A stretch of 64,000 nucleotides of DNA. Origin: Mikania micrantha. Taxonomy: Eukaryota; Streptophyta; Magnoliopsida; Asterales; Asteraceae. How positions within the stretch are numbered: position 1 is the stretch's first letter; each line of letters opens with the position of its first letter. Position numbers and translations under genes: made by a program. The DNA lies in contig CM018692.1 in assembly GCA_009363875.1 (NCBI GenBank), positions 4,489,862 through 4,553,861 on the forward strand, written 5' to 3'. Positions 57,286 to 64,000 of this stretch are shown in pieces. Under the pieces are notes generated by a model. It had not been told where the DNA came from. It did not search any database and saw only the letters and a list, made by a program, of their open reading frames with translations.

Positions 57286-58460
57286 TGATGGAAACCTTAA
57301 CTCCATCACTGTTCATCCGCCGATTCAACCTTTGTTGCTCGAATGCGACCACCTGCTCATCCTACAAGATTGTATTCGGACTCCGGTAGGATTGTCGCTT
57401 CTCATAGTTTGAAACCCAGATCGTTCTAGTTGAATTGAGAACCCGTGTCTTCAAATAAACCCGTCAATGCAAAAGTGAGACAAGTAAAAAGGTTAACCTC
57501 ATGTCTACGTAAGCAATCCTAAGAACCTAGGGCTCCTAAAAAAACAACACGCCAACACCAACACACGTGTTTAAAAACAACCAAGTAATAAATAATCCAA
57601 ATAATTTAGGTGGGGGATGACCCATGAGTTTTCACTGTTCATAAATGAGATTTATACAGATAACTAATAGAGTAATAGTATTTGAAGAAAAGGAAAAAAA
57701 AAAAGGAATATGAAAACGAAGAGTACTTTTTTTCCCTTTTTCTTTTATAAGCCTTCGAGATCTCAATCTGACACCAATTTAAAAGATTTCCTGCCCAAAA
57801 AATTCCAAAACCCTTTTAATATATGCCCTATTATTTTCTTATTATCCATTGCCATCTTCCTCTGATCCATGAACAAACTCTGTCACAATCAAATCTATAT
57901 GGGCTTTTACAGCTAATACTGTTCTTGTAAGGTAGTACAAGACGAAGGTCCACATGAATTAAGGGGGAGGGTTCAAAGTATTCTCTCAATTCCATAAAAA
58001 ATAATCTTTTCTGTCTCTGAGGGAGATTGATTCGATTTTGAACAATCTTGACCCACCCACTTGGTTTTAATGGTGTTTAGGGTTTCCTTCTTGATGGGTG
58101 TTATATAATTTAAGAATCTTGTGTGTTTTGGTTCGATTGGAAGTCAGGATGAATGGGAGTTTAAAGTTTTGTTAATTTTTCTTTATGCTTGATGAATTGG
58201 TCCTTTTGGTGAGAATTTGATTTTGATTTGATGAATTTGTTGATGTATCATGATTTATATGTAAAATCATGATTTTAATGGTGGTTGGAGTTTTTTTTCT
58301 TTGTTGGTGTCTATAATTTGAGGAATTTTGAGTGTTTTGCTTCGATTCGATGACAGGATAAATTTAAATTTAGGGTTTTGTTAAGTTTTCTTGATTTTTG
58401 TGGGAAAACGAACATGATTTAGTTAATTTTGTAAATGATTCATGATTTAAGTTAAAATCC
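57286..58460. promoter_or_regulatory. Upstream region and probable 5' UTR of the PP2C gene
   Basis: No gene is seen. The stretch from about 57770, with CT-rich and TTCGATTTTGAAC motifs, looks like a plant promoter to 5' UTR transition. A leader intron is possible because CAGGAT-type acceptors occur near 58150 and 58355. No TATA box could be fixed with confidence. Confidence 0.4.
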
Positions 58461-60902
58461 ATGTTATCTGGCAATAATTACTTGAACATGGTGAAACCGT
58501 GTTGGAAGGCATCCGTGGAAGGTGATGAACATGCAAGAAAACCTGCATATCAAACTGGAAGAACAGATGGATTATTATGGTACAAAGATTTAGGGTCTCA
58601 TGTTAGTGGTGAGTTTTCAATGGCTGTAATTCAGGCAAACAATTTACTAGAAGATCAGAGTCAGGTTGAATCAGGACCGTTGAGCTCTCTAAATTCCGGG
58701 CCGTATGGAACATTCATCGGTGTCTATGATGGGCATGGTGGACCGGAGACATCAAGATTCGTAAATCAGAACCTGTTTGCTAATCTTAAGAGTAAGTTGA
58801 GTTTTTTGCTGATCAAGATTTCAAGAATTGGTCTTGAAAGCAGAAGTTTATAAATGATTGAATTATTTGTTTGTTTTGGTTCAGAATTTGCATCTGAAGA
58901 TCAAGAAATGTCTGCAGATGTGATCAAGAAAGCGTTTTTAGCCACCGAAGATGAGTTTCTTTCTGTTGTAAGAGAACAATGGCGAATTTGCCCGCAAATA
59001 GCTTCTGTAGGGACATGTTGTTTGGTAGGTGTTGTCTGCAACGGTTTGATTTATGTCGCGAATGCTGGTGATTCAAGAGTGGTGTTAGGAAGAGCTGATA
59101 GAGGTGTTAGAGGTGTTTCTGCTATACAGTTATCAACAGAGCATAATGCAAGTTATGCTTCTGTTAGAGACGAACTTCATTCGTTGCATCCTGATGATCC
59201 AAAGATTGTTGTTTTGAAACACAATGTTTGGCGTGTTAAAGGGATTATACAGGTTAGCTTGAATTTTATAAACTCAAACATGGTATATGCATACAGTATC
59301 TAATTGATGTTTTTTCGGGTTGCATTCTGAAAAAACTATATTGCTTACTGTTGCAACTTCTATAACGCTTTGTTGTGTCTTCTATAATCATTACTGTTCT
59401 TGTCAATTTTGAAGATTAAATACAGGTCGTTGACTTTGAAAAGTCAACTGTTAATTCTTTCTTTCTATATAAAAAAACAGTCTTCAGCTTTTAAATCAGC
59501 TTAGTGCAACAGCTGCTTCTGGTTGATTGTCTTAATACAATACAAACAATAGGTTTCATTTGACTTGCTGGAAGCTGTTTTAAGTTAGAAAGTCAAATCC
59601 GATATCTTTTGAATGATAATCTGGCATTGACAATCTGTGTTTTTTTGTCTAATTTCTTCTTAATTGTGTCACTATCTTTAGTACTTCAGTACCTAAGTAT
59701 TGTTTTCTCCACAATTGTAGCATTTTGTTGTCGCTTTTGCAGAGAAAGTGCAGCATGTTTGACTCTCAAAAGTCAACCAACAACTATATGTGAATACTTG
59801 TTTTGCCTGTGAACCTTGTAAGCAGTTTAGTAAAAGACTAAAAGTGTTACTGATGAAATGCCTTAACATGTGGTAGCAACAACTTCAAGTGTCACTAAAC
59901 ATGAGGGATTATAAAACTAATAGAACAATTTTGGTTTTCAGGTTTCAAGATCCATTGGCGATGCATATCTAAAGAAGGCGGAGTTCAACAGGGAACCTTT
60001 GCTAGCAAAGTTTAGGCTGCCTGAACCCTTTTCGAAGCCAATTCTTTATCCTGAACCATCAATATCAATACACAAACTAAACCCGAAGGATCAATTTCTT
60101 ATATTTGCATCCGATGGTCTATGGGAGCATCTTAGCAATGAGGAAGCCGTTGATATTGTCCATAATTATCCACGTAGCGTAAGTTTATTATTTATTACCA
60201 TTTTTTTCATATAATCTCAATTTGTCCTACTGTGAGGAAAGTACAGTTTGAGATACAAAATAAATAAATAAAAAGAAAGCACTTGTAGAATATGTGATGT
60301 AGAGTAATAAAACTGTCCTCAATCAATGTTTGGATGTGATTATGTTGTTTAAAGTTGCAGTCTTGGTTTCAAAAATCGCTTTTAAAAGCACACCTCAAGC
60401 ACCTAAGATGTGAGGCATGCAAAGCGATTGGGAAAAGTCGTTGGGGCCATGACCGCTGCTTCATTCACATCTGGGTCAAAATTAGGGGCTGTCATATGCT
60501 AAGGCCAAAATTTGAAAGCAGTCAAAGGGATCAAGGTCTATAAATGGTTTCCTGTATGAAAAAGATGACATGTAATAAACTTAATTTGGTATTTATACAT
60601 AGAGGGACGCGTCGCATACATGAAACTTTCGCCTCAAACTTGGCCTTCAGTACCTAAACTGGTTAAAAATCCTTTCTTTGTAGGGTATTGCAAGAAGACT
60701 TGTGAAGGCTGCACTTCAAATAGCAGCCAAGAAAAGAGAGATGAGATATTCAGATTTGAAGAAAATCGATAGAGGGGTTAGAAGACATTTCCATGATGAC
60801 ATAACTGTAGTTGTCATCTATCTAGACCCTCCATTGACGAACCGAGCTTCGGTTCTATCAATTAAAGGAGGAAGAGGGTTACCACACAGCAAGAAGTTGT
60901 AG
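58461..60902 (+). CDS. Protein phosphatase 2C, clade D
   Basis: Four exons (58461-58791, 58885-59252, 59942-60178, 60684-60902) give an intact 384 residue protein with GT/AG introns and consistent phases. The family is a metal-dependent Ser/Thr phosphatase. Metal-binding motifs are present: VYDGHGG (D90, G91), ANAGDSR, ASDGLWEH and DDITVVV. MLSG at the N-terminus, LLEDQSQVESG, FNREPL, and KKREMRYSDLKKIDRGVRRHFHDDI split across its end are hallmarks of plant clade D PP2Cs. Members of this clade dephosphorylate plasma membrane H+-ATPase or immune kinases; which substrate applies here is unknown. No transmembrane segment is visible. Intron 3 (505 bases) carries a transposon remnant. Upstream DNA has no other gene, so it stands alone. 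Confidence 0.95.
60355..60660. other. Repeat-derived segment in PP2C intron 3
   Basis: The segment has a GCTTTTAAAAGC palindrome and GCACCTCAAGCACCTAAG-like motifs. An ATGAAACTTTCGCCTCAAAC-like end lies near 60620. A short frame (60355-60543) is not part of the PP2C. It may be an old transposon fragment. Confidence 0.35.
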
Positions 60903-61474
60903 CAACAGGAGCCTGTTTTGTGTAAGCACCCGAAAGGTGTGTTTTGTTGTGTTAATGTTTGTAAACTAATTGCGCATATATTTTAACGCGTGCAAGATGA
61001 GGTTTTTAGCCATTGTTGTGGGAAGGTATTCTTTTGTTCTCAATCAAAGATCTTATGATTTTAATTTCTTTTTTTTTTTAATTATATTTGTTTCTATGGG
61101 ATGTGGATGTTTTTGAGATAATGATGTTAAAGAAAGGTGAATAAATGCTTGTAATTTATACAGTTAAAAGCTCTAAATAATGCTTTTATTAATTATGAAT
61201 TCGTATTCACTCAAAATCAATTTTATGCATAAAGTTGGAAATCTTGGTTGATAAAATCTGATGGCTTAACAAAACTTGTGGTACAGTCGGTCATTCTTCT
61301 GAGATTATGAAAACGTTTATGTTACAAGAATCTTTGGGAAGATAAAGGCTATGGGCTTTTCGTCGGTGAAAATATAAGATGCCAACTTTAGAACAGATGC
61401 CACCGTTGGTCTAACCATAACCAACCTTCTGAACAAAGTAGGCGTATCTTATGCATCTAGCTCATGACTGGTTG
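60903..61474. other. 3' UTR and flank of the PP2C gene
   Basis: No gene is seen. The first 200-250 bases are probably 3' UTR. Confidence 0.5.
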
Positions 61475-61477
61475 TAA

Positions 61478-61683
61478 GGCTATGTGTATTTATCACACAT
61501 TCATCACTTCACGTATACGTTACATAAACAACTAACATTAATACACTATCACGCCCTCTTTATGAAGGCACACTCACCACCACCATCTTTCATGCCCGGT
61601 CACACCGGGGTGTAGTGGGTTTCGGGCGCCATGAGGGTGTAACTGAGGCCCCTCACGCCTGGGTCACCCCATTACACATGGCC
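61478..61683. mobile_element. PIF/Harbinger-like MITE, TSD TAA
   Basis: The ends GGCTATGTG and CACATGGCC are inverted. TAA flanks both sides (61475-61477 and 61684-61686). The interior (CACTTCACGTA, CTCACGCCTGGGTCACCCC) matches the copy at 36695-36983. Confidence 0.75.
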
Positions 61684-61686
61684 TAA

Positions 61687-62734
61687 AGGTAAGATTGACT
61701 TATTTGGCATAAGTTTTGCCTTTTATAAAAAGAGATTATGGTTTCAAAACCCGGACAATAAGTGATTTAGGATAGATTAAAAAAAAGGGTTTTTGACATA
61801 TATCCCTTTACTAAGAGTTTTTATCACATATTTACACAACCCTTAAAATCAATTACATATTTCTGAGAAGAGGGAATATGAAATTGACTTTTCAAAAAAC
61901 CCAACATTTGACACATGTTATTACCACATCCTTTCTAATAATTAATCCAATATTTGACACATGTTATCACCAAATTCTTTCTTACTAAATTTTTTTCTCA
62001 AATAAAATTCTTTCTCATATTAAATAATTATATTTTCTCTTATTAAATAGTTATATAGAAAACTAATGACATTAGTTATAACTTTTATATTAATAAAACA
62101 CTTTAAAAATAAAATATTATATAAAAAGTTCCTTAAAAAATAAGATTAAAAATTAGAGCTTTTAAACTAACAAGATTTTTATATAAAAATAATATTTTGA
62201 AAAAAAAATGAAAATTATAATTAAAATATTTATTTAAACGTAATTTAAATTATATATAATCTTTAAAATCATTTTAGAAATCTTACACTTGTTGCGGCTT
62301 GGTTTAAGATGCGCCGTGGGTCGGGATGCCAGTTGTGGCTTCCACTTGAATCTTGGCCCATGGATTTGGCTATTATAGGGATGACCGAAAGTTATCTCAT
62401 CATGTCCCTCATTCCGATTTAATAGATCATGTCATTGGACTTTTCATGTTACAAAATTACAAAAGAGTGCAAAAGGTTTTTTTTTTTTTTCCTTCTTTTT
62501 TTTCTCTGTAGAATAGAGGATCTTCAGTAAGAAAATCACGTGATTTCCTACATTCCTTTATTTTGGCAAGATCTAGTTTTTATGGAAATGTGGACTTGGA
62601 TGGTCATATTTTAATGTGTTAACTTGAGATTTCTCAGCCGCGGATGCTTTTGTTACCTCTTTCTTTCTTTCTTTCTTTCTTTCTTCCTTTGTTTTTTTTG
62701 GGTATAATAAGGGATGCAGCCGGTTGTCAGGTAT
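61687..62734. other. AT-rich flank of the satellite array
   Basis: ATTTGACACATGTTATYACCA occurs twice, about 55 bases apart, near 61908 and 61950. A T run (62478-62491) and a (CTTT)n run (62660-62685) precede the array. No gene is seen. Confidence 0.6.
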
Positions 62735-63650
62735 AGGTTTTGTCACATTTGGGTGATATATCTTGTATTTGATCGTGTGCTTGTGGCTGGATGCTTGATT
62801 TTTACCTAGTCGCGACTGGGTGATTGGTTCGGCACTTAACCGTTAATGGTCCAGACATGGCTGCATGTTTAGTTCCTGCCCAGTCGCGGCTGGGTGATAG
62901 ATTCGGTACTTAACCGTAATTATCCAGACACGGCTGGAGGTTTGATTTCTACCCAGCCGTGGCTGGGTGATTGTCTCAGTATTTAACTGTTAATGATCCG
63001 ATCATGGCCGGATGTTTTGTTTTCAGCCCAGTCACGGCCGAGTGATTGTTTCAATACTTAACCATTAACGATCCGATCGTGGCCGAATGATTGCTTTTAG
63101 CCCAGTCGCGGCTGGGTGATTGTTTCGGTATTTAACCGTTAATGATCCGATCGTGGCCGGATGTTTGCTTTCAGCCCAGTCGCGGCTGGGTGATTGTTTC
63201 GGTATTTAATCGTTAATGATCCGATCGTGGTCAGATGTTTGCTTTCAGCCCAGTCGCGGCTGGGTGATTGTTCCGGTATTTAACCGTTAATGATCCGATC
63301 GTGGCCGGATGTTTGCTTTCAGCCCAGTCGCGACTGGGTGATTGTTTCGGTATTTAACCGTTAATGATCCGATCGTGGCCGGATGTTTTGTTTTCAGCCC
63401 AGTCGCGGCTGGGTGATTGTTTTGGTACTTAACCATTAACGATCCGATCGTGGCCGGATGTTTGCTTTCAGCCCAGTCGCGGCTGGGTGATTGTTTCGGT
63501 ATTTAATCGTTAATGATCCGATCGTGGCCGGATGTTTGCTTTCAGCCCAGTCGCGGCTGGGTGATTGTTTCGGCATTTAACCGTTAATGATCTGAACGTG
63601 GTCGAATGTTTGATATCTGCCCAGTCGAAACTGGGTGATAGTTTGTGGCG
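62735..63650. repeat. 74 bp tandem array, about 12 units, two inverted repeats per unit
   Basis: CCCAGTCGCGGCTGGG or a close variant starts at 62805, 62879, 62952, 63027, 63101, 63175, 63249, 63323, 63398, 63472, 63546 and 63620. The spacing is therefore 73-75 bases. Each unit also contains GGTATTTAACCGTTAATGAT and ATCCGATCGTGGCCGGAT. The two GC-rich motifs are each near-palindromic. The central units are almost identical; the outer ones are more diverged. It is rich in CG and CNG sites. Confidence 0.95.
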
Positions 63651-64000
63651 TCGTCCGGCCGAGGCCAAATGAGCATGCTTATTGGTGTCTTCCGGTCTTG
63701 GCTAGTGGACAAGTTTATGGTCTCATCCAATCGCGACGGAGATTATGCTGCCCTCTTATCTTGTTTCTTATTTTTGTTTGGTAGTGTATATAAGATGAGC
63801 TACGACTTATGTGGACGTGTAATCATTTGGTACTCGAATGCACCTTCTTGTTCAAAATTTGATTACAAGTCATTCGTTTCACATGATTACATATAATCAT
63901 TTACGAAGCTACATTCGGTTCCATGTCTGGGGAATGCTTGTTTCGTTTAGATGGGACGCCTTGTACGATCCATTCTTCCCCACTTCTTCTGTTTGACTTT
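63651..64000. other. Unassigned end of window
   Basis: A frame at 63645-63896 has no recognisable domain. It begins inside the last diverged array unit, so it is probably not a gene. Confidence 0.4.

Noticed and set aside
1..64000. CRISPR array, operon, defence system or phage-like region
   Set aside because: The window is plant nuclear DNA; the tandem arrays lack spacer-repeat structure and no prokaryotic gene context exists.

Overview
This window looks like nuclear DNA of a flowering plant. It has intron-rich genes with canonical GT/AG splice sites, an intronless PPR gene, a plastid-targeted monoterpene synthase pair, AT-rich intergenic DNA and abundant plant LTR retrotransposons. The terpene synthase type and the long gypsy LTRs starting TGTNACACCCC fit a eudicot, perhaps Asteraceae, but the family is an inference.

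Layout. Bases 1-3374 are the 3' part of a Ty1/copia element with an intact pol frame and its 3' LTR. Bases 3859-5514 hold the last exons of an RRM-type RNA-binding gene. It has a frameshift, and an antisense copia remnant sits in one intron. A seven-exon TPS-b monoterpene synthase lies on the minus strand (8991-6152). A second copy with the same seven-exon structure lies on the plus strand (24097-30271). The two are head to head, with about 15 kb of nested elements between their starts: a decayed gypsy element with a 3.2 kb LTR, a 3.5 kb solo gypsy LTR (TSD ATGCC) and a 760 bp solo copia-type LTR (TSD ACATA). Each TPS copy carries one single-base frameshift but is otherwise well preserved.

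From 30 to 48 kb there are three blocks. The first is an intronless E-class PPR gene (33105-35120). The second is a RING-H2 gene resembling the amyloplast E3 ligase SGR9 (39761-40591). The third is a set of SINEs, foldback elements and PIF/Harbinger-like MITEs, several with TAA target duplications. A GC-richer island at about 46.2-46.65 kb is unexplained. A 4.6 kb solo gypsy LTR (TSD AATTG) fills 48176-52761. After more AT-rich repeat DNA comes an intact four-exon clade D PP2C phosphatase gene (58461-60902). The window ends with a 74 bp tandem array whose unit holds two inverted repeats (about 62735-63650).

The host genes do not form an obvious pathway. The two terpene synthases are an inverted tandem duplicate. 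The PPR, RING and PP2C genes are ordinary single genes separated by repeats. I found no tRNA, rRNA, CRISPR array or prokaryote-like operon.
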